Positions 9,079 through 17,580 of a stretch of 64,000 nucleotides of DNA are shown here, one piece after another. The notes beneath the pieces were generated by a model, which saw only the letters and a list, made by a program, of their open reading frames with translations, did not search any database and had not been told where the DNA came from. Both the position numbers and the translations under genes were made by a program. Each line of letters begins with the position of its first letter. The stretch's first letter is position 1. The stretch comes from Geminicoccaceae bacterium (lineage in GTDB: Bacteria; Pseudomonadota; Alphaproteobacteria; Geminicoccales; Geminicoccaceae): positions 35,426-99,425 of the forward strand of contig JANQPX010000060.1 in assembly GCA_028285265.1 (NCBI GenBank). The letters run 5' to 3'.

Positions 9079-10314
9079 TCAGTAGCGGCTTGGCAGCCAA
9101 ACCTCCGAAGGTGACGTTTGTTGCATGTCTGTCAGGCTTGCATGCTTCTCCGCACCCACATCGTTTGCCGCTTTAACCTCCCCGGATTGCCAGGATTTGA
9201 ACTGGGGCGAAACGAACGTGACCTGTTCTTGATGGTCAGCGTTACATGTCGCCATCAGCTGCTCGACGAGGGCGCCTGACTGCAACTCGATGGGCGTATA
9301 GACGGGACACTCAATTGATCTTTGAGCCTCACGGATTGCTAGCGGCGACCGCGTCAGCTGGCCGCTTACTGCGAGGACCTCATGTCCTTCCTGCTGAAGC
9401 CTTTCGACGCCAGCGCGTGCGCCCATCGAATCATAGGCCGCGAAAAGGACGCCCTTACTTTGCGCGCGCAGCTTGTCAGAACGAAGGAGTTCTGCCGTCT
9501 CCTCATGCTGAAGACCATCGGCGATCTCGACGACGGCATATTGGCATTTCAGACGCGCCGCGTAGCTGATGAGTCCTAAGACACAGGTTTCGATCTTAAG
9601 CGCAGGAACCAGATAGGTGCTGGCAAGTCCGGCGTCGGTGAAGTCGAGCACGGCGTAGGCGCCCATGTCCTTCATTTGCCAAAGGTCGCCGCCGGCACCT
9701 GTGCCTGTCGCCTTGATCCCGGCGACCTTGTGTCCCCATGAGTGGATCCCGCGCACTAAAGAGGAGGCGGAGAACGTTTTGCCAGAATTCATGGCCGTTC
9801 CGGCAACAAGTATCGTCTCGATGGGCGATGGCTCCCGAAAAAACGGGATCGCATAATCGGCGAGATTGATCCGCTCGCCTTTACTGTTGCCGACCAGACC
9901 AAGCGGCGCAATTTTCGTTGGCTCGATCATGCGATCGTGCCGACACATCTCTTTCGCTGCAATCCCTCCCGCTGCAACAAGGTCACAAGGGCTGAGATCT
10001 TCCGGTACAAGCGCTTCGAACTGATCAGGCGCATATCGGTTACCAAAGGCAACGATGATTTCGTCGCCTGGTAACATAAGCGCACGTCTGCCATTTGGTT
10101 TTTCGATTTTGCGGTGCTTACCGATCTCGACAACCGTCGCTAGAACCAGGTCGCCCGTTCTCGGTCTGACATCACCTGCGATCAGACATCGCATCTCTTT
10201 GGCCGGTACACGCCGGGTCGTAAATGCCCGTTTAGCGGCGCGTATACGGTCTTCACTCAAGGTTTCTTTGTTCATTGTCGATGTCTCATTCACCGGCGGC
10301 GCTACCGGTTGCAT
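9079..10314 (-). CDS. DUF1611 family P-loop protein
   Basis: This 411 aa protein has a P-loop GTAMNSGKT around residue 180, followed by KATGTGAGGD. The layout recalls dethiobiotin-synthetase-type P-loop enzymes, where the loop is GT-x5-GKT. DUF1611 includes DgcN, described as acting on D-glutamate together with DgcA in marine proteobacteria; whether this protein has that activity cannot be told. An N-terminal segment (about 20-110) has a beta-rich look with GDLVLATVVEIGKH. It is the first gene of the minus-strand operon (ABC, HlyD, CphA-like, hydrolase follow). Co-transcription with amino-acid ligases suggests it modifies or supplies an amino acid precursor, or a product tail; that is inference. 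Confidence 0.8.
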   Translation of the reverse strand: MQPVAPPVNETSTMNKETLSEDRIRAAKRAFTTRRVPAKEMRCLIAGDVRPRTGDLVLATVVEIGKHRKIEKPNGRRALMLPGDEIIVAFGNRYAPDQFEALVPEDLSPCDLVAAGGIAAKEMCRHDRMIEPTKIAPLGLVGNSKGERINLADYAIPFFREPSPIETILVAGTAMNSGKTFSASSLVRGIHSWGHKVAGIKATGTGAGGDLWQMKDMGAYAVLDFTDAGLASTYLVPALKIETCVLGLISYAARLKCQYAVVEIADGLQHEETAELLRSDKLRAQSKGVLFAAYDSMGARAGVERLQQEGHEVLAVSGQLTRSPLAIREAQRSIECPVYTPIELQSGALVEQLMATCNADHQEQVTFVSPQFKSWQSGEVKAANDVGAEKHASLTDMQQTSPSEVWLPSRY

Positions 10315-10486
10315 TTCTGGAGCCAGCCATCTGGACGTGACTCTACTTTGCCCTTTTCAAAGGACGCTCACGTCTGATGAAAAGCCAGTTTTCATAAGAC
10401 AAAAGGCGATCGTCATTGGCATCAGCACAGGATTCGACAGTTCTTTGACATCGCCATCATCTGCTCTGTCTTCATCAACTCAAGGG

Positions 10487-10499
10487 TCCCGGTCCGGGA
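10487..10499. promoter_or_regulatory. candidate operator palindrome
   Basis: Perfect inverted repeat TCCCGG-t-CCGGGA, centred about 180 bases upstream of the minus-strand operon start. Its position in a divergent promoter region and its GC-rich arms within otherwise mixed sequence make it a candidate protein-binding site. No regulator gene is adjacent. Confidence 0.35.
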
Positions 10500-10608
10500 A
10501 CGGCAGGTGCTTGCCAGCGGGACGTCCCAATTCGTAAATCTCATCGTGTGCCAGCCGATCACTAAGCCGAGACCGCTATTGACCCACTAAAACAACACCC
10601 GGAGATCG

Positions 10609-10662
10609 CTGTTTCTTTTTTTGGCTGCAAAAAACTTTGAGATTTTTTTCTGAAGAAAAAAA
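10609..10662. repeat. A/T-tract region with perfect inverted repeat
   Basis: Consecutive T and A tracts occur here, including TTTTTTTC-TGAA-GAAAAAAA at 10643-10662, whose eight-base arms are perfect complements. It could be an intrinsically bent upstream element or a weak bidirectional terminator-like hairpin. It lies just upstream of the earliest possible start (GTG 10680) of the plus-strand ligase gene. Confidence 0.45.
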
Positions 10663-10679
10663 CAAAGTGCATAGCCGGC

Positions 10680-13085
10680 GTGTTGTTCAACAGATCGAGA
10701 TCATCGCCAGGCGGCTGTGAAATATGCCTTTCGACATTGGGGGAATTGAGCGATGCGCCAACGCTCAAGTCATCCCAGGAATATTCGGTCGGCCACATGA
10801 TCTCGTCTGCCGTCCTGGCTAACGAGAGAAGAGCGTTGAATAAGGTCCTCACGAGCGACGATGTATTCGATGGTACTGTCATGCCAAGAAATCCATCGAC
10901 GCCACACCTCAAGCGAGGTGAAGTCTTACGCGGCTATAACATCTACCATCGCGCGAGCGTGATGCGTCAGCGACTCCATCTCGGTGCGCTCAAGGGATTG
11001 AGTACTGCCGATCTCGGTGACACCTTCGTCGCTCAATATCTTAGTCGATTTCAGGCATTGAAGAGTCTCCTCGACGGCGGTCCTGTCAGGAACGAGTTCA
11101 TCGCCCGCCTCGGCGATGGCTTACCGATTGAGACGGCTTTACTCGAGGCTATTCGCGCCGTTGAGTCCGCGATCCTTGCAGCAGCTCATTGTCTCGACCG
11201 TGTCGACTTCACAACATTGGTCAGGGGAGACCGCGACGACGACGTTTGGTTGATTTGGGAAACGCACTCGCCACGCTTCTCTCGTGCGGCGTCAACCGTC
11301 GCCTTTGCCGGACTTGTAGAACTACTCCCGGAGCGACTTCGCCCCCACCTTGACCATTCCTTTATTGAGGGGCTTTCGGCTGCACTTGAACAGGCGAAAC
11401 GCCGTCGCTTGTCGCCGACAAGCGCTGTTCTCAAGCATGCCGCTAAGCTGCGCGGCCTTGCCGTAGACAACATCACGGGACAACATCTACGCCTTGGACA
11501 AGGGGCTCGACAGCACCAGCTCTACGCATCGATGACCGGCTTCACATCGATCAGCGCGACGAAGCTTGCCAATGACAAAAGACAAGCCAACCGACGTCTC
11601 AGGCAACTTCGATTACCTGCACCGGAGCAACTTCGCGTCGAGTCCGCTGCAGCTCTCTATGAAGCAATCGAGGAACTCGGCGGCAAGGTTGTCGTCAAAC
11701 CACAAAAGGGCAGCCGCGGTGCCGGCGTCACCGCCGGTTTGGAGGCGTCCGATGATGTCGAGGCCGCCTTCGAGCAAGCGATCAAATCGGGCTCGGGTGT
11801 GCTCGTGGAGCGGTTCATTCCAGGCGTCGATCATCGAATTCTCGTTATTGGCGGACGTTTCCGAGCCGCATTGATCCGCGTACCCCCGGCGATAACAGGT
11901 GATGGCCGCCTCACGGCTCAAGAATTGATCGACAATCTCAATGCTGATCCGTATCGGGATGGTTTCCGTCTTTTCCACGTCACGGTCGACGAGACGATCG
12001 AGGGTCTTCTACGTGCACGTGGTTACGGCCTGAATGATGTGCTTGCCGAAAATGAGATGATTCCGCTCCGCACAACCTCGAATGTCTCAACGGGCGGCAT
12101 TCCGATTGACGTAACGGATAGTGTTCACCCAGACAATCGGCAAATGGCGGAAGATGCTGCCAACGGCATCGGACTAGACGTTGCCGGAATCGACTTTATC
12201 ACGACAGACGTCCAACGCTCTTACAACGACGTTGGCGGTGGTATCATCGAGATTAACTCGCGGCCAGGGCTCTGCATGCACACATGGCCACGCGACGGCA
12301 AGCGCCGTAACGTCGCTGGTGCAGTTCTTGAGTTAGCCTTTCCCAAAGGCAAAGATGGCATGATCCCCAAGCTTGTGGTTGCTGGCGATTGTGGACTTGG
12401 CGGGGTTGCAAGAGCTACCGAACAACTTATCCGATCAACCGGACAGGTCGTTGGCCTCGTCGCCCATGACGGGGCGACGTTCGATCAGCAATCGCTGCCG
12501 TTCGACGACGCTAAACGCCATCAGCTCATGAAATCACTCCTCTTCGAACAGAGGCTGCAAATGCTCGTCGCGACAACGACGATGCGCCGTGCTGTGCGGA
12601 AGGGATTACTGCTCGATAATTGTGAAGCCGTCGCCATCCTTCCGCCGTCAGCTGACGGAGATCCAAAGATATTCGCTCAGGGGCTTGATCTCTTGGTCAA
12701 AGCTAATCGAGGCTGCTTTGTTACCTGGTCGGACGACACCGTCATTGCCAAGGCACTACAACCTGTGGAACCCCGTCGCGTGATTTTGGTCGCAACATGT
12801 TCCGACGATAAGGTTGCGGCCGCCCATATCGCACGTGGTGCTCCCGCGGTGATACCACATTGGGAGGCATCCGGCCCGGGCTTTACGCTCTATGATCGAG
12901 GCAAGCCTCAATTTTCCACGTCGCTAGCGCCTAGCGATCATACGCGGCGGCCCCTCAAACCGCGTGAGCTGGACGATCGCGTTCTTGCTGCCGCGCTGGC
13001 TTACGCATCTGGCCTCAGTGTCCTATCCCTCGAAAAGGCCCTCAATCAGCCAGATCCAAAGGCGCCGGAAGCGCTCAGCGCGTGA
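10680..13085 (+). CDS. cyanophycin-synthetase-like ATP-grasp ligase with degenerate Mur-ligase domain
   Basis: An 801 aa protein with the CphA order: N-domain beginning VLRGYNIYH (residue 82), linker QHLRLGQGARQ (268-278), ATP-grasp and Mur-ligase-like tail. The ATP-grasp parts look functional: KPQKGSRGAGV (340-350), VERFIPGVDHRILV, STGGIPIDVTD, GLDVAGIDFITTDVQR and the metal-binding EINSRPG near 524. The tail keeps the family's spacing, but the Mur P-loop is AGDCGLGG (568-575) instead of GTNGKTT, and the domain is short. Loss of the second active site resembles CphA2, which polymerises preformed dipeptides; substrate here is unknown. The start is uncertain: GTG 10680, ATG 10797 or ATG 10881 (the last matches the paralog's N-terminal length); none has a strong ribosome site. 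Confidence 0.88.
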   Translation: MLFNRSRSSPGGCEICLSTLGELSDAPTLKSSQEYSVGHMISSAVLANERRALNKVLTSDDVFDGTVMPRNPSTPHLKRGEVLRGYNIYHRASVMRQRLHLGALKGLSTADLGDTFVAQYLSRFQALKSLLDGGPVRNEFIARLGDGLPIETALLEAIRAVESAILAAAHCLDRVDFTTLVRGDRDDDVWLIWETHSPRFSRAASTVAFAGLVELLPERLRPHLDHSFIEGLSAALEQAKRRRLSPTSAVLKHAAKLRGLAVDNITGQHLRLGQGARQHQLYASMTGFTSISATKLANDKRQANRRLRQLRLPAPEQLRVESAAALYEAIEELGGKVVVKPQKGSRGAGVTAGLEASDDVEAAFEQAIKSGSGVLVERFIPGVDHRILVIGGRFRAALIRVPPAITGDGRLTAQELIDNLNADPYRDGFRLFHVTVDETIEGLLRARGYGLNDVLAENEMIPLRTTSNVSTGGIPIDVTDSVHPDNRQMAEDAANGIGLDVAGIDFITTDVQRSYNDVGGGIIEINSRPGLCMHTWPRDGKRRNVAGAVLELAFPKGKDGMIPKLVVAGDCGLGGVARATEQLIRSTGQVVGLVAHDGATFDQQSLPFDDAKRHQLMKSLLFEQRLQMLVATTTMRRAVRKGLLLDNCEAVAILPPSADGDPKIFAQGLDLLVKANRGCFVTWSDDTVIAKALQPVEPRRVILVATCSDDKVAAAHIARGAPAVIPHWEASGPGFTLYDRGKPQFSTSLAPSDHTRRPLKPRELDDRVLAAALAYASGLSVLSLEKALNQPDPKAPEALSA

Positions 13086-13218
13086 CCGATCTCGAACTGG
13101 AGCGGATTACGACTGACCTCCAGCTTCGTCGTCACAGACCCAACTGGGTCAATGACCAGCCTACATTTTTTGCATGTCGGGTAGCCGGGAAGACCTTTCG
13201 GTCCTCCCAGCCCCCTAA

Positions 13219-13253
13219 GAACTGTACGTGCGACTTTCGCTGCATACAGCTCG
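13219..13253 (-). ncRNA. group II intron domain V
   Basis: On the minus strand this segment begins CGAGCTGTATGC and ends GTCGCACGTACAGTTC, enclosing the GAAA tetraloop. This is the 34-base catalytic hairpin of group II introns with the expected bulge and stem. It is the best-preserved RNA part of the element. Confidence 0.85.
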
Positions 13254-13260
13254 AGCCTTC

Positions 13261-13770
13261 CTAAGTCGCTGATGATGCCTCGGTACGACCGGCAACCGAC
13301 CGTGGAGCCGGATGGTGGACATGGTGGGCCTGATGGCAAACGAGGTGAATAAGTTCCAAATTGGAATCCTCATCCGTTCCGTCGGCTGATCGGGGGATCA
13401 CATGATGTTCGTGATGCCCGGTCTCCACCGTCAGAAGCTGCCCGCAGTGCGTGCAGCGCCCCTCTTGCCGTTTCAAGAGCCGAGCACCTTGAGACCTCTC
13501 CCGGTGTTTAGCCAAGAGACGTTCTCGATGTCGGTTCTCGAAATAGGCGTCCCATGCAGGATCAAATGGATTGGCATCCATCTTCACCTTCTTATGGCGT
13601 CGGATCTTGACCTCGTCACAAGCATATAACGCGGCCCCTCTCCAAACGCCTCTGTCGTCTAGCCCATGACCGGTAAACAGCCAGCGATTGCGACCTCGGA
13701 TGTTGAAGTACTTGTTCCTAATCCAATGACCACGCAGCCTAGCCTCTTCCGCACGTGCTGCTCGTGCAGT
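13261..13770 (-). pseudogene. group II intron-encoded protein, C-terminal maturase/HNH fragment
   Basis: The open frame runs back to 14070, but only its last 170 residues (from about 13770) resemble a protein family. LRGHWIRNKYFNIRGRNR is the start of the maturase-linked DNA-binding part, and the end is an HNH endonuclease with CTHC, HHVIPRSADG, NLELIHLVC and a terminal HH cluster. The palm and fingers of the reverse transcriptase (no YADD motif) are missing. The first hundred codons probably read through intron RNA sequence. A remnant of a retroelement rather than a working gene. Confidence 0.75.
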
Positions 13771-14070
13771 CCAAGATCCCACCTCACGGCAAGACCCTGC
13801 GGGCAGATGCCCAGAGTTCATTGTCAGGACGCTCAGCACCCCGCCGTTACCAGCGACGCACCGTCCATAGGCTACTGATGGCTGAACATCAGGTTCGCTA
13901 CGCTGAGACGTGCCTCTATACCCAAGGGGATCCGAACCATAACGTTGGCACGAATTTCCTGGGCTCCAGAACACCTTATCGGATCGAGCTGGATGATCGA
14001 CCACGTCAAAACATCCAAGATCCTCTAAGATCCTCAGCGCTGAACAATTATCGACTAAGCTTACAGTCAC

Positions 14071-14669
14071 ATGTCATCCTTCACACCCAAACCACCGACC
14101 AAAGGTCGGCAGCCAACATCACTTCCAACGCCTTTTGCGGGCGCTGGAATTTAAGCGAGTTTCAGGCATGCCCGAGGACATACCAAGCTCGCAGGCGTCT
14201 AGTCGGACGCCGACATTGAATCATACAGGTAGAGAAACCAGCGAGACCGCTGGATCGTTGACCCGTAGAGGGAGTAAATCTTCAGACCATAGGTCCGAAC
14301 GTCACTCCGGGTGTTGGGCCCCGTTTCAGGACCGGCAGACACAACAACTTGCGTTGTTCGTCGCGGGAGACAGAACCGTTATTGGTTCCTTGAACGCAAA
14401 TAGTCTCCGAAGCGTTCAATTTTCTCACTTAAGGAGCATGTCACTTCCAAAAGTGATGATGAGCAGACCACGCTCATCGGAAACGGTAAGACCTAACAAC
14501 GAACTTTCTTCCGGTCTTTGAGAAGTCTTTGCCAGCCTCTATGGAGGAGGCCCAGCCGTCCAACGATGTATTCTCGAAGCCATTTTGGTCTTGCTTCTCG
14601 AACAATCGCAGCCCTCGAATTGCCTGACAATTCATAGACTTAGCCGTGACATGCGACATCTGGTCGCAC
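14071..14669. other. unassigned stretch beside tRNA-Glu
   Basis: No gene is recognisable. Parts may be the 5' RNA domains of the intron remnant (the minus strand shows several hairpins, such as GCCGACC-ttt-GGTCGG near 14095-14115). A 61-codon minus-strand frame (14474-14659) has no recognised homology. The plain reading is decayed mobile-element DNA downstream of a tRNA gene. Confidence 0.4.
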
Positions 14670-14744
14670 TGGTACCCCCAAGGGGACTCGAACCCCTGTT
14701 TCTGCCGTGAGAGGGCAGCGTCCTAACCGCTAGACGATGGGGGC
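14670..14744 (-). tRNA. tRNA-Glu (anticodon CTC)
   Basis: Read on the minus strand, a cloverleaf forms with acceptor GCCCCCA pairing TGGGGGT, an anticodon stem CTGCC/GGCAG with loop CTCTCAC (anticodon CTC), a TTCGAGT T-loop and an encoded CCA end. The anticodon decodes GAG, glutamate. It borders the intron-derived stretch, and tRNA 3' ends are common insertion points. Confidence 0.95.
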
Positions 14745-14786
14745 GCGGTGAACGTGTGTTGTATTTAAAAGGCAATCATTTGGGAA

Positions 14787-16118
14787 TCAAGAGGCCTTGG
14801 CACGATCAAATGCAGCAACGAGTTCGATTTCTGCTGAATACACGAAAGCGTCGACGGGTTGCACCCACTTGAGACGATAGCCAGAATCGATCAATATACG
14901 TGAATCACGGGCGAATGTGGCGGGGTTGCAGGAGACCATTGCCAGTCTGAATGGCTGCTCGTGCTCTGCAATGGCATCGACCTGTACACGAGCGCCAGCA
15001 CGTGGAGGGTCAAGAATAAGGGCATCGAACGGAGCGAGCTCAGTCCCGGTGAGGGGGTCTCGGTCAAGATCGCGGCTCTCGGCCTGGATCTTCATGTGTA
15101 GCCCTGCATACCTCGCCGCCGCATTGAGGGTGCGAACCATCGCGGGATCACGCTCATAGGCCTGAACTCTCTGTCCGTGACGAGCCAGCGGTAGGCCAAT
15201 AGCGCCGCAACCCGAGAAGAAATCAGCAATCCGCCCTGCCCCATCCACCGCCGACATGACTGCGTCGACGATCGCGCGCTCGGCGACGTCCGTTGCTTGA
15301 AGAAATGCACCTGATGGAAGGTTTACGAGAACATCACCGAATAGAACGGTGACGTCACACCTAGCGGCTACCGGCTCGACAGCGCTCATCACATCAGGGC
15401 GCCAGGCAATGCGCGCCAGATCCTCCTCTTCCGCTAAAGCTGCCAATTTTTCGCGGTCGCCTAAGGATGGTTCAGTCTTGGTATCGAATAGAAGATCGAT
15501 TCCGCTCTCGACCTTAGTTATGGAAACCTCGCCGCCCTCTTTGGCCATGTCGAGTGAGGCCAAAACCCGATGCAGAGGCTTGAAAAAATTCGCGATTGCC
15601 GGAAGCGCTATCGGGCATTCTCGGATCTGTACGATCTCATGCCGCGCACGCCGTCGAAACCCCAGGACCGTCCGCCTGTCTTGATTGGCAAATGCCAAAC
15701 GCAAACGCCGGCGGGTCGCAGGTCGCCCTTGGGTCAGTGAACGACATGAATCGCAGTCAATGCCTTGGGATCTGAGCGCCTTTAGGATTTGATCCCTTTT
15801 CCAATCCCGATAGTCTGAGCTCGGTAAATGCTGAAGCCGACAGCCACCGCAAGTCCCAAAATGGCGGCAATCGGCGTTACGTCTCGGTACTCGATGCCCG
15901 TCTCCGACCGCCGTCGCGCCATAGCCAACACCACGTTTTTCGTTGAGCTGAACCGAGAGGTGATCGCCAGGAAGCGCCAGCGGTACGTAGACCAATGTCC
16001 CCTCAACGGAGGCGATGCCATCACCGCTCTTGCCTAGGTGCGTAATCTCAACATCATGCACTTGGCCAATGTTACGATCCGGCTTTGACTGCCGCTTTCG
16101 CCTGCGCTCTCGCTTCAT
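14787..16118 (-). CDS. TrmA/RumA-family RNA (uracil-5) methyltransferase
   Basis: SAM-dependent enzyme of 443 aa that methylates C5 of a uridine in RNA (23S rRNA in RlmC/RlmD). A TRAM RNA-binding domain lies at about 20-80 (VEITHLGKSGDGIASVEG). A cysteine cluster follows, CRHFGTCGGCRLQH, with a later CDSC, for a 4Fe-4S centre. The methyltransferase fold carries FSGCGAIGLPLA, LDPPRAG, and the catalytic-cysteine motif MVSCNPATFARD. It overlaps the small membrane-protein gene upstream by four bases. Choice between RlmC, RlmD and TrmA roles cannot be made here. Confidence 0.92.
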   Translation of the reverse strand: MKRERRRKRQSKPDRNIGQVHDVEITHLGKSGDGIASVEGTLVYVPLALPGDHLSVQLNEKRGVGYGATAVGDGHRVPRRNADCRHFGTCGGCRLQHLPSSDYRDWKRDQILKALRSQGIDCDSCRSLTQGRPATRRRLRLAFANQDRRTVLGFRRRARHEIVQIRECPIALPAIANFFKPLHRVLASLDMAKEGGEVSITKVESGIDLLFDTKTEPSLGDREKLAALAEEEDLARIAWRPDVMSAVEPVAARCDVTVLFGDVLVNLPSGAFLQATDVAERAIVDAVMSAVDGAGRIADFFSGCGAIGLPLARHGQRVQAYERDPAMVRTLNAAARYAGLHMKIQAESRDLDRDPLTGTELAPFDALILDPPRAGARVQVDAIAEHEQPFRLAMVSCNPATFARDSRILIDSGYRLKWVQPVDAFVYSAEIELVAAFDRAKAS

Positions 16119-16450
16119 TCCGTCGGCGCCACACGGATCAAGCTCTTCCGCTTGCCGCTATCAGCATCAACAACGGCGATGTATTGCTGTCCGTCAGCCC
16201 CCTCGCCCAACAAGACCAGACGCTTACCATCCACGACGACTTGTAAGATCTGAACACCGATTGGCAGGGCCAGCTCAACAGGTTCCGAAGGAATAGCCTC
16301 GCTGTCCCTGGTGTCACCAGTGGTGGCGCGGATGATGACCATGACTGCCAACAGCAGCATGCCGATAATGAGAACGACCCCGCCCAAAATCACAAAAGCC
16401 TTGAGAAGCCCCGAAACGTTGTTCACGTTAGGAGCTGCGTCATCCTGCAT
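16115..16450 (-). CDS. small membrane-anchored protein (DUF6476-like)
   Basis: A 111 aa protein with a single strong membrane helix (about residues 18-40, FVILGGVVLIIGMLLLAVMV) and a predicted periplasmic C-terminal domain of alternating strands (VQILQVVVDGKRLVLLGEG). It resembles short alphaproteobacterial proteins annotated DUF6476 that lie beside rluD. The stop overlaps the RNA methyltransferase start by four bases, and the gene diverges from rluD. Function not known. Confidence 0.75.
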   Translation of the reverse strand: MQDDAAPNVNNVSGLLKAFVILGGVVLIIGMLLLAVMVIIRATTGDTRDSEAIPSEPVELALPIGVQILQVVVDGKRLVLLGEGADGQQYIAVVDADSGKRKSLIRVAPTE

Positions 16451-16493
16451 GGCTATTGTCTTTCATCTCTTGGCTTTCCATTCTTTGAATTCC

Positions 16494-17438
16494 ATGCCCG
16501 AAACTTACGATCTCACTGCCAGTTCTGACGATGCCGGTCTCCGGCTCGACAAGTTTTTGGCCTCCAAGCTGCCCAATTTTTCCCGTGCAAGGCTGCAGGC
16601 GCTCGTCACCGCTGGCGAAATTCGCCGGAATGGCGCTCAGATAGCCGACACATCTGCCAAGGTCAAACCAGGACAGCATTTTTCCGTGACGGTACCGGAC
16701 GCCAAGCCCGCGACACCGGAACCTGAGGCGATCCCCCTCGACATTCTCTTCGAAGATGAGCATCTGCTCGTGCTGGAAAAACCTGCCGGTATGGTCGTCC
16801 ATCCAGCGCCCGGCCATCAGACCGGAACGCTCGTCCATGCTCTGTTGCACCATTGCAAGGGCACACTTTCGGGGATCGGTGGCATCCAACGGCCAGGGAT
16901 CGTTCACCGCCTCGACAAGGACGTGAGCGGATTGATGGTGGTTGCCAAGAACGACAGGGCACATATTGGTCTTTCAGCGCAATTCACGGTGCATCGCATC
17001 GCTCGAGCCTATGAGGCTGTCACGTGGTGGGTCCCGGCGGCAGCAGCAGGCAAGGTCGATCAGCCGATTGGGCGGCATCCGAAAGACCGAAAGCGCATGG
17101 CCGTCGTGGCACATGGGAAACGTGCCGTGACCCACTATCGTCTGCTTAGTGCAGCTGGAATGACAGCAGCTCGCCTAGAAGTGACCCTGGAGACTGGCCG
17201 CACCCACCAAATCCGCGTTCACCTCGGCACACTCGGCCTAGGCATTATTGGTGATCCAATCTATCGTCCTCGCCGTATACCTCATGTTAACGAAAAATTA
17301 ATAATTGACATAAGAAAACTTGGTCGCGTTTTGCTACATGCACGTGTGCTTGGCTTTGAACATCCTATTTCTGGTAAGAAACTGGACTTCGAACGGCCTC
17401 CACCTGTAGTTTTCGAGCGAATTTTTGAACAATTCTAA
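16494..17438 (+). CDS. rluD: RluD-family 23S rRNA pseudouridine synthase
   Basis: Isomerises uridines in 23S rRNA. An N-terminal S4 RNA-binding domain (LRLDKFLASKLPNFSRARLQ) is followed by the catalytic domain with motif HRLDKDVSGLMVVAKN, whose Asp is the catalytic residue. ARLEVTLETGRTHQIRVHL and the GDPIY segment complete the family pattern. I chose the ATG at 16494 because upstream codons do not match the family. The last 50 codons (from about 17280) are AT-rich compared with the rest. It lies upstream of rpoH, an order conserved in many alphaproteobacteria. Confidence 0.93.
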   Translation: MPETYDLTASSDDAGLRLDKFLASKLPNFSRARLQALVTAGEIRRNGAQIADTSAKVKPGQHFSVTVPDAKPATPEPEAIPLDILFEDEHLLVLEKPAGMVVHPAPGHQTGTLVHALLHHCKGTLSGIGGIQRPGIVHRLDKDVSGLMVVAKNDRAHIGLSAQFTVHRIARAYEAVTWWVPAAAAGKVDQPIGRHPKDRKRMAVVAHGKRAVTHYRLLSAAGMTAARLEVTLETGRTHQIRVHLGTLGLGIIGDPIYRPRRIPHVNEKLIIDIRKLGRVLLHARVLGFEHPISGKKLDFERPPPVVFERIFEQF

Positions 17439-17515
17439 GGGGAATTTTAGTCGTTCATCCTCTGTTAACAATTTGAGCACGACAATTCACGCATGGCTGA
17501 TAGTCAGTTTTACAC

Positions 17516-17545
17516 TGGATTTTTCCGGAAAAGCGCAGATATAAT
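17516..17545 (+). promoter_or_regulatory. probable rpoH promoter
   Basis: A perfect TATAAT occurs at 17540-17545, about 35 bases before the rpoH start codon. The upstream -35 area (TGGATT near 17516) is a weak match at 17-18 base spacing. The surrounding 100 bases are AT-rich. Confidence 0.5.
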
Positions 17546-17580
17546 GCGCGGCAACTCTTGAGGTCAGGAGACTCACGACT

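Larger units (their letters stand above)
10315..10879. promoter_or_regulatory. divergent control region between the two arms of the CphA-like locus
   Basis: This DNA separates the minus-strand operon (start 10314) from the plus-strand CphA-like gene. It is unusually long for this compact window if the plus gene starts at its internal ATG (10881). It contains a 13-base perfect palindrome, a run of phased A and T tracts, and an inverted repeat, listed separately. I could not identify a confident -35/-10 pair for either direction. Confidence 0.5.
13176..14070 (-). mobile_element. group II intron remnant (3' part)
   Basis: Reading the minus strand, a degenerate intron-encoded protein ends at 13261. 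Eight bases later comes a textbook domain V, then a domain VI hairpin (about 13177-13218) and a 3' end of the form CTACCCGAC/AT near 13174-13176. This order of maturase/HNH end, domain V, domain VI is diagnostic of bacterial group II introns. The reverse-transcriptase domain is absent, so the element cannot move by itself. The 5' boundary is not resolved; a GTGCG-type start exists at about 14668, directly beside tRNA-Glu, but I could not confirm domain I. Confidence 0.75.

Noticed and set aside
10562..10912. 116-codon minus-strand frame across the divergent region
   Set aside because: Overlaps the A/T tracts and the ligase start; peptide contains FFFRKKS-type low complexity from these tracts and no domain.
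14474..14659. 61-codon minus-strand frame beside tRNA-Glu
   Set aside because: No homology; likely intron or mobile-element debris.
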